64,000 nt of DNA from Smaragdicoccus niigatensis DSM 44881 = NBRC 103563 (GCF_000380645.1 NZ_AQXZ01000017.1:558001-622000); one strand, 5' to 3'; shown: positions 44,076 through 53,674, counted from the first letter of the stretch. Notes: a model not told the origin generated them from the letters alone. A program made the numbers and translations.

Positions 44076-45342
44076 ACCCGAGTTCCAGAAAAAGCTCGAC
44101 TGGATGGACACATTCGTTCGCGAGGAAGTCGAACCTCTCGACCTCGCCTTCCCGGAACGTCAGTACCAGAAGCTCGATGACGAGTTCCGAAAGATCATTA
44201 ACCCACTGAAGGACCAGGTTCGAGCCCAGGGACTGTGGGCCTGTGCCCTCGACGGAGAACTCGGCGGTCAGGGCTACGGCCAACTCAAGTTGGCCCTGAT
44301 GAACGAAATCCTGGGGCGGTCCTTGTGGGCTCCGGTCGTCTTTGGCTGCCAGGCACCGGATACGGGCAACGCGGAAATCCTCGCGATACACGGCACTGAA
44401 GGACAGAAGGCCTTGTATCTCCAGCCGCTGCTGGATGGCGAGCTGTTTTCCGCGTTCTCCATGACCGAACCGCAGGCGGGCGCCGATCCTCGCCTGTTCA
44501 TCACCCGTGCGATCCGGAACGGTGACGACTGGGTCATCAACGGTGAGAAATACTTCACGAGCAATGCCCGAAACGCCGACTTCCTCATTGTCATGGCGGT
44601 CACCGACCCGGACGCGCATCCCCTGGCGCGGATGTCGATGTTCATCGTCCCCACCGACACTCCGGGAATCGAGTTCCTGCGCGACTTCGGCGTCATGGGC
44701 GAACCGACTGGCCGCGGCCTGCACGCCCACCTCAAGTACACCGATGTCCGCGTCGGTGCCGACGCACTTCTCGGACCCGAGGGTGCCGGCTTCGTCATTG
44801 CCCAGGAACGGCTCGGCGGCGGACGACTGCATCACTCGATGCGCACGGTCGCGTCCGTGAAGAAGGCCTTGGACATGCTGTGCGAGCGAGCGCTGTCTCG
44901 CACGGTCAGCGACGGGATTCTCGCGGATAAGCAGCTGGTACAAGCCGCCATCGCCGACTGTTACCTCGACATCGCCCAGTTCCGCCTGCTCGTGCTGCAC
45001 ACGTCCTGGCTGTGCGATCAGGTGGGAACCTCCAAGGCGCGAGCGGAGATCTCGGCCTGCAAGATCGCCGCAGGCCGCGTGTACCGCGACGTCGTCTACC
45101 GGTCCATGCACATCCACGGCGCACTCGGTGTCAGCAACGAGACGCCGCTAGGGAAGCTCTGGCTCACCGCGCCGCTGTTGGGCATCATGGACGGACCCGA
45201 CGAGGTGCACCAGCAGATCATCGCCCGACAAGTTCTCAAGGGATACAAACCCGCACCGGGCGCTTGGCCGACCCAGTTCCTGCCCGACCTGACCGCCGCG
45301 GCGCGCGCGAAATACGGCCTGCAGTTGGGAGATGAAAGCTGA
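44056..45342 (+). CDS. Acyl-CoA dehydrogenase, ACAD10/11 type
   Basis: A 428-residue ACAD with [18 protein letters not shown] and [20 protein letters not shown]. At the usual catalytic-Glu loop it reads [15 protein letters not shown]. The DGPDEVH motif is the signature of the ACAD10/ACAD11 class, which carry Asp there. The gene starts inside the end of the kinase gene, so the pair is translationally coupled. Together they form a two-polypeptide equivalent of the fused human enzyme. Confidence 0.9.
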   Translation: MWDFTTEPEFQKKLDWMDTFVREEVEPLDLAFPERQYQKLDDEFRKIINPLKDQVRAQGLWACALDGELGGQGYGQLKLALMNEILGRSLWAPVVFGCQAPDTGNAEILAIHGTEGQKALYLQPLLDGELFSAFSMTEPQAGADPRLFITRAIRNGDDWVINGEKYFTSNARNADFLIVMAVTDPDAHPLARMSMFIVPTDTPGIEFLRDFGVMGEPTGRGLHAHLKYTDVRVGADALLGPEGAGFVIAQERLGGGRLHHSMRTVASVKKALDMLCERALSRTVSDGILADKQLVQAAIADCYLDIAQFRLLVLHTSWLCDQVGTSKARAEISACKIAAGRVYRDVVYRSMHIHGALGVSNETPLGKLWLTAPLLGIMDGPDEVHQQIIARQVLKGYKPAPGAWPTQFLPDLTAAARAKYGLQLGDES

Positions 45343-47171
45343 TGGGCCACTACAAAAGCAACGTCCGCGACCTCGAGTTCAACCTGTTCGAAGTACTCGG
45401 GATCGGCGGGCTACTCGATGCCGGGGTCTGGGGTGACCTCGACGCGGAGACTGTCCGCGACATTCTGGCCGAAGTTGCCCGCCTGGGCGAAGGACCGATT
45501 GCCGAATCGTTCGCCGACGCGGACCGCAACCCCACGCGGTTCGACCCGGTCAACCATGAGGTCATCGTCCCGGAGTCGATGAAGAAGACTCTTGCGGCGA
45601 TCAAGGATTCGGGCTGGTCGCGCGTGGGAATACCCGAGGCGCTCGGTGGCGTGCAGGTCCCCGCAGCGCTGCAGTGGTCGGTCAGTGAGATCTTGTGCGC
45701 GGCGAACAGTTCCGCGCTGTATTTCAACCTGGCCCCGCTGATGAGTTCCGTGCTCTACGAACTGGGAACGCAAGAGCAGAAGGTATGGGCGAAGGAAGGT
45801 ATCGAGCGAGGCTGGGCCGCGACGATGGTCCTCACCGAGCCCGATGCGGGCTCGGACGTCGGCGACGGAAAGACCAAGGCGATTCCCCAAGCTGACGGCA
45901 CCTGGCACATCGAGGGGGTCAAGAGGTTTATCTCCGGTGGGGACGTCGGGGATACCGCGCCCAACTCATTCCATCTCGTGCTCGCACGGCCCGAAGGGGC
46001 AAGCGCGGGCACCAAAGGCTTGAGCTTGTTTTATGTGCCGAAGTTCCTGTTCGATCGGCAGACGTTTGAACTCACGACCCGCAACGGCGTGTTCGCCACG
46101 GGTCTTGAGCACAAGATGGGTTTGCGGGCGTCGCCGACGTGTGAGTTGACCTTCGGCGCGCACGGCGTTCCGGCCGTCGGCTGGCTTGTCGGCGACGTAC
46201 ACGACGGCATCGCGCAAATGTTCAAAGTCATCGAAAACGCGCGGATGGGCGTGGGCACGAAGGCTGCGGGCACGCTGTCGACGGGCTATCTCAACGCCCT
46301 CGAATACGCGAAGCTGCGGATTCAGAGCGCCGACCTCACCGAGATGATGGACAAGAATGCGGCGCGGGTCGCGATCATTCGGCACCCCGATGTCCGCCGC
46401 AGTCTCATGACACAGAAGGCGCACGCCGAGGGATTGCGCGCGCTCTACATGTACGCAGCGGCCCATCAAGATCCGGAGGTCGCGGCCCTCGTTTCAGGCG
46501 CGGACGCAGAAATGGCCGCCCGGGTCAACGACATGCTGTTACCCATCGTCAAGGGATACGGGTCCGAGAAGGCCTACGAGCTGCTCACCGAGAGCTTGCA
46601 AACGCTCGGGGGGTCGGGTTACCTGTGCGACTATCCGATTGAGCAGTACATCCGCGATTCGAAGGTCGACAGTCTCTACGAAGGCACTACCGCTATTCAG
46701 GCGCTCGACTTCTTCTTCCGCAAGCTCATCCGTGATGGCGGAGTGGCATTCGGTCATGTCGTGTCGCAGATTCGTGCGACGGTCGATGGCGGTCGTCCCG
46801 AGCTGAAGGTGGAGCGCGAGCTGCTGAGCACGGCCTTGTCGGACGTCGAGGAAATGGTCAGCACGCTGACTCTCTACACGTTCGGTGCGGCCGGTGACCG
46901 GACGGAGGTCTACCGCGTCGGTCTTGGATCGGTGCGTTTCCTGCATGCGGTCGGTGACCTTATCGTCGGGTGGCGACTGCTGGTCGGGGCGCAGGTCGCG
47001 CTGGCCGCAGTGGACGCCGGAGCGATCGGTAAGGACGTGGCCTTCTACCAGGGCAAAGTTGCCGTGGCACAATTCTTTGCACGCAACGTTCTGCCGCATC
47101 TGTCGGCGGTGCGGGCGATCATCGAGTCGATCGACAAGGACGTCATGGACCTTGACGACGCGGCTTTCTAG
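45342..47171 (+). CDS. FadE5-like acyl-CoA dehydrogenase with C-terminal extension
   Basis: A 609-residue ACAD, ~200 residues longer than standard ones. N-terminus [20 protein letters not shown] and the FAD segment [19 protein letters not shown] are FadE5-like. The catalytic Glu is present in [18 protein letters not shown], and the C-terminal ~130 residues are the extra helical domain of this class. Mycobacterial FadE5 has broad chain-length range for saturated acyl-CoAs. The ATG overlaps the preceding ACAD stop by one base. The end overlaps the convergent TetR by 4 bases. Confidence 0.92.
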   Translation: MGHYKSNVRDLEFNLFEVLGIGGLLDAGVWGDLDAETVRDILAEVARLGEGPIAESFADADRNPTRFDPVNHEVIVPESMKKTLAAIKDSGWSRVGIPEALGGVQVPAALQWSVSEILCAANSSALYFNLAPLMSSVLYELGTQEQKVWAKEGIERGWAATMVLTEPDAGSDVGDGKTKAIPQADGTWHIEGVKRFISGGDVGDTAPNSFHLVLARPEGASAGTKGLSLFYVPKFLFDRQTFELTTRNGVFATGLEHKMGLRASPTCELTFGAHGVPAVGWLVGDVHDGIAQMFKVIENARMGVGTKAAGTLSTGYLNALEYAKLRIQSADLTEMMDKNAARVAIIRHPDVRRSLMTQKAHAEGLRALYMYAAAHQDPEVAALVSGADAEMAARVNDMLLPIVKGYGSEKAYELLTESLQTLGGSGYLCDYPIEQYIRDSKVDSLYEGTTAIQALDFFFRKLIRDGGVAFGHVVSQIRATVDGGRPELKVERELLSTALSDVEEMVSTLTLYTFGAAGDRTEVYRVGLGSVRFLHAVGDLIVGWRLLVGAQVALAAVDAGAIGKDVAFYQGKVAVAQFFARNVLPHLSAVRAIIESIDKDVMDLDDAAF

Positions 47172-47797
47172 GGGGCTGTCCGGTACTGACCAAGCCACGC
47201 GCTCAACAAGCGCGTGGCGTGGTCGACGAGGAGTTCTCGTTCGATCTCGGGTGGGCGTTCAAGCGCGATTCGCACCGAGAGGGCCAGTAGCGTGCTCCCA
47301 CCGAGGTAGCTGATTGCGGCGATGTCCGTCGCCGGCAAGGGACCGAGAAGGTGGACGAGCGCTGCCCGCCCGACCTGGAACATGCGCTGCTCGGTGCCTC
47401 CAAGCCGGTGCGTGCCGCCCGAGCGTGGTAGTTCTTCGAGCAGAACGCGAACCAAGTCGGCGTCGCGTTCGAGGCTTGAGACGAGCGCCAAGAGTGTGGT
47501 CCGCAACGCCGTCTCAAACGGCTCACTCAGTGCGGCGAGCATCGCTGCGCTGAGTTCCTCCTCGGACCGACGGATGACCCGGCCCACGACAGCCGTGACG
47601 ATCTCTTCCTTGTCGGTGAAGTACCGGTAGAGCGATCCGATGCCGACGCCGGCCTTCGCAGCGATCTTGTTGGTGGATGCGCCGTCGTAGCCTTCCTTCG
47701 CCAAAACCTGAGCGGCGGCCGTAATGATGTCCTCGACCGTCTGCCGAGATCGGGCCTGTCGAGGGGCAGCACGTACCGGGAACTGGCTTGATGGCAT
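47168..47797 (-). CDS. TetR-family regulator
   Basis: A 209-residue TetR protein. [23 protein letters not shown] then [20 protein letters not shown]. The start at 47797 has AGGATGGGATCC upstream; longer forms (47806, 47848) would run into a palindrome. It is divergent from the fourth DUF2236 gene over a 92-base promoter with two palindromes, so it probably governs the DUF2236-CCO pair. Confidence 0.9.
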   Translation of the reverse strand: MPSSQFPVRAAPRQARSRQTVEDIITAAAQVLAKEGYDGASTNKIAAKAGVGIGSLYRYFTDKEEIVTAVVGRVIRRSEEELSAAMLAALSEPFETALRTTLLALVSSLERDADLVRVLLEELPRSGGTHRLGGTEQRMFQVGRAALVHLLGPLPATDIAAISYLGGSTLLALSVRIALERPPEIERELLVDHATRLLSAWLGQYRTAP

Positions 47798-47817
47798 GGA
47801 TCCCATCCTAGTGAAGT

Positions 47818-47856
47818 CGTTTTCAAAAACGGAGTAGAAACCGAGCATTTGCTCGG
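47818..47856. promoter_or_regulatory. Two palindromes in the divergent TetR/DUF2236 promoter
   Basis: CGTTTT-CA-AAAACG (47818-47831) and CCGAGC-ATTT-GCTCGG (47841-47856) are both perfect. The first is AT-rich and operator-like; the second could be an operator or a hairpin in the leader of the DUF2236 transcript, whose start is at 47890. Confidence 0.55.
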
Positions 47857-47889
47857 ATTACGCTCGTCCTATCTCAACGAGGAGGCATC

Positions 47890-48909
47890 ATGACCGAACG
47901 CAGTGTCAGCCCGATTTTCGGAAATGTCGCGGGACGTGCGCTTCGCGCAACTCCAGTGTCGAGCGCGCTCGACACCTTCGTCAGTAAGGCGGTTCGGGCC
48001 GGCAGCCTGCCCGGCGTGCAATTCACCGACCCGCCGGGCGATCGGGGTTGGTTCGGGCCGGACAGTGCGATTTGGTACGTCCACTCGCACCTGTCGACGG
48101 GCTTGGGAGGTCTCTCCGGTCTGTGGGCGGAAGCGGGTCATCCGGTCCTGGCCCGCGGCGTCACCGAGCACTCCGTGATGTACCGCCCGGAGACCGGGTG
48201 GAACGGCATCTTCCAGCGTCTCGGTCGTTCCCAATCGTTCCTCACCAGCGTCACTTTCGGGTCCACCGAAGTCGCCGACCGGTCGTGCCGGATCGTGCGT
48301 GCGATGCACGGCCGGGTCAACGGCACTCTTGGAAACGGGCTTCCCTACGCCGCGAATGACCCCGAACCGTTGCGCTTCGCCTACGCCAACCTCGCCTACG
48401 GCGTTGCTACCGCGCATCGGCGATACCATCCCGCGCCACTGAATGACCATGATCTCGACCGTTACATCGCCGACTGGGCGGTGATTGGGACCGCACTCGG
48501 GGCGGCCGACATACCTACGACGATGCGTGGCATCGAGGACTACTTCGATTACATCCGCCCGCAGTTGGCCCTGTCCTACGACGCCCTGCGACTGATCGCA
48601 CCGTTCGAGGGGAAGACCGTGACGGGGACAGCCGGCGTGACATGGTCGGTGTTGCGGTGGATCGCGATCGATCTATTGCCGGACTGGGCACGAGAACTAT
48701 TTCGCTACCCGAATATCCCTGCGGTCGTGCGAGAGCCGATGCGCGCTGCCGTCAAGACCGCGATCATCGCGGCGCAAGAAGCGATCGGCGGAGGCGTTGA
48801 GTACCACCAGGCGGTAGCTCGGGTGGCAAATAGGCCTGGCCCAGCGGAAATCGCAGGGGCCGGCCAGCGTGAAATCGGTCCGCTCCTGCTGATCAACGGC
48901 GCCAAGTAG
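47890..48909 (+). CDS. DUF2236 oxygenase-like protein 4
   Basis: A 339-residue DUF2236 protein with WYVHSHLSTGLGGLSGLWAE near the domain start, VRAMHGRVNG, and YAANDPEPLRFAYANLAYG (Ala-Tyr-Ala where others have Val-His-Ala). GAGGAGG precedes the ATG. The carotenoid-cleavage oxygenase follows after 50 bases with its own GGAG site, so the two are probably co-transcribed, the only place in the window where both kinds of C=C-cleaving oxygenase share an operon. No signal sequence is seen. Confidence 0.85.
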   Translation: MTERSVSPIFGNVAGRALRATPVSSALDTFVSKAVRAGSLPGVQFTDPPGDRGWFGPDSAIWYVHSHLSTGLGGLSGLWAEAGHPVLARGVTEHSVMYRPETGWNGIFQRLGRSQSFLTSVTFGSTEVADRSCRIVRAMHGRVNGTLGNGLPYAANDPEPLRFAYANLAYGVATAHRRYHPAPLNDHDLDRYIADWAVIGTALGAADIPTTMRGIEDYFDYIRPQLALSYDALRLIAPFEGKTVTGTAGVTWSVLRWIAIDLLPDWARELFRYPNIPAVVREPMRAAVKTAIIAAQEAIGGGVEYHQAVARVANRPGPAEIAGAGQREIGPLLLINGAK

Positions 48910-48959
48910 GCCCCGGCTCACAACACCGCTCGACAACAAACCGATTGTTCAGGAGTGTC

Positions 48960-50390
48960 ATGACGACTTCAGCGTTGAACTCGAACGCCCACCCAGCACT
49001 TTCGCCGGCGCGCGAGGTGTCCGACGAGATTGTCCTCGACGTCACCGGACAGATCCCGGCAGAGCTCCGCGGCACGCTTTATCGCAATGGGCCCGGCCGT
49101 TTCGAGGGCGGTGGTTTCGTGGCTCAGCATGCGTTCGACGGGGACGGGCTCATCTCGAAGTTCGTCATCGACGGCGGTGCGGTGCGGTTTCAGAGTCGGT
49201 ACGTCCGCACCTCGAAGTTCCGGCAGGAGGAGGCAGGTAACGGCGCCGCCGTTCGAGGCATGGGCAACCAGCGTCCCGGCGGGATTCTCGCCAACATCGG
49301 TCGCTTCCCGGCTGACAGCGCCAACACTCACGCAGTTGTGCAGGCCAACCGGCTGCTCGCGCTCTCTGATGCCGGCCGTCCGTGGGAGATCGACTTGGAC
49401 GACCTCACCACACGCGGCGCCTGTGACTTCGACGGAAAGCTGCCCGTGCTGTCGCGGTTCTCACCGCATCCACGGTTCGACCCGGTCACCGGCGAGATGT
49501 TCAACTTTGGGCTCGACTTCACACCGCATCTGTCGGCGAAGCTCCCGATCACAATGCACTGCTATCGGGTCGATCGGGCCGGCCGCTTGCATACCCAAGC
49601 GACTGTTCCGCTGCGCTACGCATACATTCAGCACGACTTCGCGATCACCGAGCACTACCTCGTGTTCGTCCTCGCCCCGATCGTTCTTGATCCGGTCCAG
49701 GCGATGCTAGGGCTGAAGACAGCCGAGCGCGCGATGTCTCATCGACCCGACCTTGGCACGAAGATTGTGCTCGTTCCTCGAGCTGGCGGCCGGCACCGCG
49801 AGATCGAATGCCCGCCGCTGATGTACATCCACATCAACAACGCCTTCGAGGATCGTGGTGACGTGGTCATCGATCTTGTTCGGTACGACCACTACGACGA
49901 TTTCTTCGATCGGGCACGCGACTTCCGAACGAGATCTGTGGTGGGCGGTTTCGCGTCGCGGGTAAGGGTCGGCACCGCGGACAAGGTCACCGTCGAAGAC
50001 TTCAGCGACCAGCAAACCGAGCTGCCGCAACATGATTGGCGACGCACCTCGCGCGAATACCGGTACGGCTACCACACCACGCTCGACTCCCGCCCGGGTG
50101 CGGTCAATCGGATCGTGAAAGTCGACGCACACACTGCTCGGCACGTTGAGCACGTCTTCGAACCAGGTGACGCGGTCGGCGAGCCGATCTTCGTGCCCCG
50201 CTCCGCGACTGCGGCCGAGGATGACGGGTGGTTGCTCACGGTGGTCTACATCGCTGCCGAACACCGCTCGGCTCTCGTCGTCCTCGACGCACGTGACCCC
50301 TCCAGGGCTCCCATCGCCGTCGCGCGGCTGGACCGCCACTTCTTCCCAGGCTTTCATGGCAGCTTCACGAGCCGGGTAGCGGCGTCATGA
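48960..50390 (+). CDS. Carotenoid/stilbene-cleavage oxygenase (RPE65 family) 2
   Basis: A 476-residue Fe(II) dioxygenase with all four histidine ligands: H170 (FSPHPRFDP), H225 (YIQHDFAIT), H291 (MYIHINNAF) and H466 (PGFHGSF). Long shared stretches with the oxygenase at 15177-16619 (e.g. RPWEIDLDDLTT versus RPWDIDLDDLTT) show they are paralogues within one subfamily. ATG 48960 follows CAGGAG. Its downstream end overlaps the convergent TetR by 26 bases. It presumably cleaves a related but not identical alkene. Confidence 0.93.
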   Translation: MTTSALNSNAHPALSPAREVSDEIVLDVTGQIPAELRGTLYRNGPGRFEGGGFVAQHAFDGDGLISKFVIDGGAVRFQSRYVRTSKFRQEEAGNGAAVRGMGNQRPGGILANIGRFPADSANTHAVVQANRLLALSDAGRPWEIDLDDLTTRGACDFDGKLPVLSRFSPHPRFDPVTGEMFNFGLDFTPHLSAKLPITMHCYRVDRAGRLHTQATVPLRYAYIQHDFAITEHYLVFVLAPIVLDPVQAMLGLKTAERAMSHRPDLGTKIVLVPRAGGRHREIECPPLMYIHINNAFEDRGDVVIDLVRYDHYDDFFDRARDFRTRSVVGGFASRVRVGTADKVTVEDFSDQQTELPQHDWRRTSREYRYGYHTTLDSRPGAVNRIVKVDAHTARHVEHVFEPGDAVGEPIFVPRSATAAEDDGWLLTVVYIAAEHRSALVVLDARDPSRAPIAVARLDRHFFPGFHGSFTSRVAAS

Positions 50391-51018
50391 CGCCAGTGGG
50401 CTCCCCGACAATCAGCATGGCGATCTTCACCATCCGGTCCAGGGCCTCGGCGCGGGGACGCGTAGGTGCGATTCCGAGGGTGAGTGCGATGCGGATCAAG
50501 CCATCGGCATAGGTCACTGTGTCCTGGCTCGTGAGCTGGGGGCGAAGGTCGCTCAGGAGGGCACTTACCTTGATCGTCGCGCGCTCGTTCGCGGTCTGCA
50601 TCAGCATCATCAGCTCCGGCGAACCGATCCCTCCGCCGGCTTGCGCCGTCTGGATAAGCGGCTCGTCGAAGGCATCGAAAATGAGACCCAGCGCCTGACG
50701 AAGACCCTTCTCGAGATCATCATCGGCATGCCTGCGCACAACGGACGACGCTGAGTCGACGAGTTTGTCGAGCCGATCAATGACGTAGGCCTGGGCGATC
50801 GACTGACGGGAACCGAACTCTTTGTAAACGGTCTGTCGGCTGACGCCGGTCCGGGTGGCAACCGCGCCGATCGTCGTGGCCGCCCAGCCGACGTCCCGGA
50901 CGACTTCGTCCACAGCCGCCAGCACCGACTTCCGCAGGGCTGCGTGCGCGATCTGCGTGTACGACACACTCCGCAGCTGTGCTGGGCCTGAGTGTTGCTC
51001 CGTTGCTGTCTTCAACAT
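50365..51018 (-). CDS. TetR-family regulator
   Basis: About 217 residues; the HTH reads VGWAATTIGAVATRTGVSRQ then VYKEFGSRQSIAQAYV. ATG 51018 is preferred because the longer reading from 51075 abuts a terminator stem (51077-51109) and would leave no promoter. It is convergent with CCO 2 (26-base overlap), so its target is not the immediate upstream gene; it could act on the crotonase gene or elsewhere. Confidence 0.85.
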   Translation of the reverse strand: MLKTATEQHSGPAQLRSVSYTQIAHAALRKSVLAAVDEVVRDVGWAATTIGAVATRTGVSRQTVYKEFGSRQSIAQAYVIDRLDKLVDSASSVVRRHADDDLEKGLRQALGLIFDAFDEPLIQTAQAGGGIGSPELMMLMQTANERATIKVSALLSDLRPQLTSQDTVTYADGLIRIALTLGIAPTRPRAEALDRMVKIAMLIVGEPTGVMTPLPGS

Positions 51019-51076
51019 TGCGAGGTCGCCGATCACTGGGTGGGTGAGCGCTGTTCTGGATATCGTGAAGGCCACT

Positions 51077-51109
51077 CACGCCCGCCGTTCGTACCGAACG
51101 GCGGGCGTG
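51077..51109 (-). terminator. Strong 15-bp stem-loop after the crotonase gene
   Basis: CACGCCCGCCGTTCG pairs perfectly with CGAACGGCGGGCGTG around TAC, 31 bases beyond the stop of the minus-strand crotonase at 51140. It separates that gene from the TetR downstream. Confidence 0.75.
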
Positions 51110-51139
51110 GTCGCGTTTCAGCGTGGTGTGCGCCGGGTG

Positions 51140-51949
51140 TCAGTCCTGCCAGAGATTCATCGCCAGGTTGCGGCGACGCTCGCGAGTCTCAGGCATCACG
51201 AAGTCGAGGATGCCGGCCCCATCCAGTGGTCGCTGAGGTGCGCCCTCGAACCACATGCCCTGCTCCGCACTCAGTTCTGCCGCCTTGTTGAGGTAGTACT
51301 TGGTGACGTGAAGAGCCCGGTGGTCCTTGTCGAGAATGGTCTCGATCAGGGCGTTGACGTCCCGATCGAGCGTCTCGGGCAGGCACAGGCGGTTGACGAG
51401 GTCATACCGTTCGGCGGTGGCCGCATCGAAGAGGCCGCCGATCATGTTCCATTCCTTCGTCTTGCGCCGTCCGGCGAACTTGCCCAGCCGTGAGACGCCG
51501 CCCCAACCAGGGGTGATTGCCCAGTTGATTTCGGGCATACCCCAGCGACTGCGGTCGGTGGCGACCACGAAATCGCAGGCGAGGGTCAGCTCCAGTCCGC
51601 CTCCCGTGCAGATCCCGTCGACGGCCGCGATGGTGATCGGGACGAGGTTCTCGAGGAGGTTCACGGTTTCCTGGTACTGACGGATCTGCCAGATGAGGTC
51701 TTCGGGCACCCAGCTGGTGAAGTCCTTGATGTCGTCGCCGGCGCAGAACGTGTTCCCGGACCCGCGAATCACGAGGATGCGGCAGTTCCGGTCGACCGAA
51801 ACGTCTTTGATTGCGACGTTGAGCTCAGCCGACAGTTCCTTGTCGAGTGCGTTGTGGCACTCGGGTCGGTTCAGCGTGATTGTGGTGATCTGGCCGTCTC
51901 GACTGACCAGCAGTTTGCCGGAGGGGGATGGGGATGTCTCGGTGCTCAT
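51140..51949 (-). CDS. Enoyl-CoA hydratase with both catalytic glutamates
   Basis: A 269-residue crotonase. Oxyanion loops are NTFCAGDDIKDF and DGICTGGGLELTLACDF, and both hydratase glutamates appear to be present (GGGLEL; GMPEINWAITPGWGG), making it the one crotonase in the window that looks like a standard hydratase. The C-terminus (MWFEGAPQRPLDGAGILDFV) is longer than usual. AGGAGG precedes ATG. It is divergent from the tandem HxlR regulator across a 16-bp-arm inverted repeat and so is probably controlled by it. Confidence 0.92.
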   Translation of the reverse strand: MSTETSPSPSGKLLVSRDGQITTITLNRPECHNALDKELSAELNVAIKDVSVDRNCRILVIRGSGNTFCAGDDIKDFTSWVPEDLIWQIRQYQETVNLLENLVPITIAAVDGICTGGGLELTLACDFVVATDRSRWGMPEINWAITPGWGGVSRLGKFAGRRKTKEWNMIGGLFDAATAERYDLVNRLCLPETLDRDVNALIETILDKDHRALHVTKYYLNKAAELSAEQGMWFEGAPQRPLDGAGILDFVMPETRERRRNLAMNLWQD

Positions 51950-51970
51950 GGGAACCTCCTAGTTGGTGTC

Positions 51971-52014
51971 ACTTGCATATAGAGACTAAGTCGAACGAGT
52001 CTCGCTATGCAAGT
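51971..52014. promoter_or_regulatory. Long imperfect inverted repeat between crotonase and HxlR genes
   Basis: ACTTGCATATAGAGAC (51971-51986) and GTCTCGCTATGCAAGT (51999-52014) pair at 14 of 16 positions with a 12-base spacer. It lies 22 bases before the crotonase start and 20 before the HxlR start, a likely shared operator. Confidence 0.7.
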
Positions 52015-52033
52015 AACCGGTAGGGTGATTTTT

Positions 52034-52933
52034 ATGTCTGACGAGATGTCGGTGTTGGCGGGCGAAGATTCGGTCTTCGGCACCGTCACTGTGATCGGTG
52101 ACGCTTGGTCGTGGTTGGTCCTGCGCGAAGCGATTTTCAGCGGCGTGACGCGCTTTGAGGACTTCCGATCTCGGCTGGGTGTTGCCCGTTCGACGTTGGC
52201 AGCGCGCCTCGAACATCTGGTTGCGGGCGACGTGCTGCGGCGCGGACCTGGTGGGGCTTACCTGCTCAGTGACCGTGGCGCAGACTTCTTCGGGTGCCTG
52301 ATTCTCGCGCTGACGTGGGGTGACCGTTGGTTTGCCGACGACGCCGGAATACCTCACGTGGTGACCCATATCGGCTGCGGTGAGCGGATGTCAGCCGAAG
52401 TGCGGTGCTCGCATTGCCACGACCGGGTCGAGGCTCAAGCGGTGCGCTTTGAAAGCCGCCCCCGGCCCGGCCGCGCGGATTCGCGGCGTCATCGGACGCC
52501 GGACTTGGCTCTCCTCGAACGCGAGCGGCCGTCGTCGGTCGCGCGGACGCTGCAGGTCCTCGGAGAGCACTGGAGCGCGTTGATCCTGCGCGAGGCCTTC
52601 TTCGGCGTGCGCCGGTTCGACGACTTTCAGCGGGGACTTTCGATCGCTACGAACATCCTGGCCCAGCGCTTGGACCGCCTCGTTGAGCTCGGGGTTCTGG
52701 ACCGTGTTCCGTACCAAGAGCAGCCGTTACGTCATGAGTATCGACTCACGCGCAAGGGGATCGACCTTTATCCCGTGCCGCTCGCGATGATGACGTGGGG
52801 TGATCGCTGGCTCGCTGACGGCAATCCACCGGTCCCGCTGACGCACCTTCCGTGTGGGGAGCGGTTCACCTCAGTCCTAGCCTGCGGTCACTGTGGCGAG
52901 CCGATCTCGCGCACCTCGGTTCGGTTCGCCTAG
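52034..52933 (+). CDS. Tandem-HxlR transcriptional regulator with Cys-rich tails
   Basis: A 299-residue protein with two HxlR-type winged-helix domains: residues ~12-105 (GDAWSWLVLREAIFSGVTRF) and ~170-265 (EHWSALILREAFFGVRRFDD). Most HxlR proteins have one domain and dimerise, so this fusion should bind a pseudo-palindrome as a monomer. Each domain is followed by a similar cysteine cluster (HIGCGERMSAEVRCSHC; HLPCGERFTSVLACGHC) that could bind zinc or sense redox state. ATG 52034 is used since an earlier start at 52007 would lie inside the operator. It overlaps the convergent TetR by 4 bases. Confidence 0.88.
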   Translation: MSDEMSVLAGEDSVFGTVTVIGDAWSWLVLREAIFSGVTRFEDFRSRLGVARSTLAARLEHLVAGDVLRRGPGGAYLLSDRGADFFGCLILALTWGDRWFADDAGIPHVVTHIGCGERMSAEVRCSHCHDRVEAQAVRFESRPRPGRADSRRHRTPDLALLERERPSSVARTLQVLGEHWSALILREAFFGVRRFDDFQRGLSIATNILAQRLDRLVELGVLDRVPYQEQPLRHEYRLTRKGIDLYPVPLAMMTWGDRWLADGNPPVPLTHLPCGERFTSVLACGHCGEPISRTSVRFA

Positions 52934-53517
52934 TGGTGGTTGCCACCACCGTTGTCGATCAACGGTGCCAGGTAATCCTCGGCGAAGCGACGCGCCTGAC
53001 CATCGCTGGCGACGTCGATTCCGCCGTTCGGAAAAGCGATGAAAGAGATCGCGATTCGGAGCAGTAGTTCGGAGACTTCGCGTAGGCGTTCGTCGCTCAA
53101 TGTCGCGCCGGCTTGGCGAAGTGTGCTTGCCACCTTTGCTGAAATATCGACGATGGCGGTTCCCTCTGCCACGGCGTTCATGCGCACCATCAGGTCCGGC
53201 TCGCTTTCGAGAATCGAAACGAAGAGTGGGACTTGGCGAACGAGACTGATTCCCGCAACGAACGCCTGAATAATCGCCTCGCCCGGTCCGAGGCCCGTCA
53301 CGGTCGCTTGGAGGGCCCCGAAGAACTGGTCGACGTACCGCATGACCAACTGATTCAGAATGTCGTCTTTGCCGGTGAAATGGCGATAGAAGGTGCTGCG
53401 ACTGACGCCGGCCCGCTTTGCGATGTCGTCAACGTTCGCACGGCGAATTCCATAACGCTCAAACTCGACCAGCGCGGCTGCAAAGAGCGGGTCGTCATCG
53501 CGGACTTCTGGTTTCAC
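52930..53517 (-). CDS. TetR-family regulator
   Basis: A 195-residue TetR protein. HTH: FERYGIRRANVDDIAKRAGV then SRSTFYRHFTGKDDILNQLV. The GTG start at 53517 has GAGGG nine bases upstream; an extended frame to 53628 would add an Arg-rich tail and cross the divergent promoter. It is divergent from the fifth DUF2236 gene over inverted TGTCCCAT elements, the probable operator. Confidence 0.87.
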   Translation of the reverse strand: MKPEVRDDDPLFAAALVEFERYGIRRANVDDIAKRAGVSRSTFYRHFTGKDDILNQLVMRYVDQFFGALQATVTGLGPGEAIIQAFVAGISLVRQVPLFVSILESEPDLMVRMNAVAEGTAIVDISAKVASTLRQAGATLSDERLREVSELLLRIAISFIAFPNGGIDVASDGQARRFAEDYLAPLIDNGGGNHH

Positions 53518-53576
53518 GTGAGGAACCCTCGCTCTCCGTCGGGACCGGTTTCCCGTGCGGTACTTATGTACAACAT

Positions 53577-53627
53577 TGTCCCATGGTCCTTCGCGGGGAG
53601 TGACGCACGTTACGGCACAATGGGACA
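53577..53627. promoter_or_regulatory. Inverted TGTCCCAT elements
   Basis: TGTCCCAT (53577-53584) and ATGGGACA (53620-53627) are exact inverted copies 35 bases apart in the 157-base gap between the TetR (start 53517) and DUF2236 gene 5 (start 53675). The spacing suggests two sites or a looping pair rather than one simple operator. Confidence 0.5.
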
Positions 53628-53674
53628 CTTCTGCGCTAATGTCTCACGACACGAGATGGAAGTGGTGAGCATGC

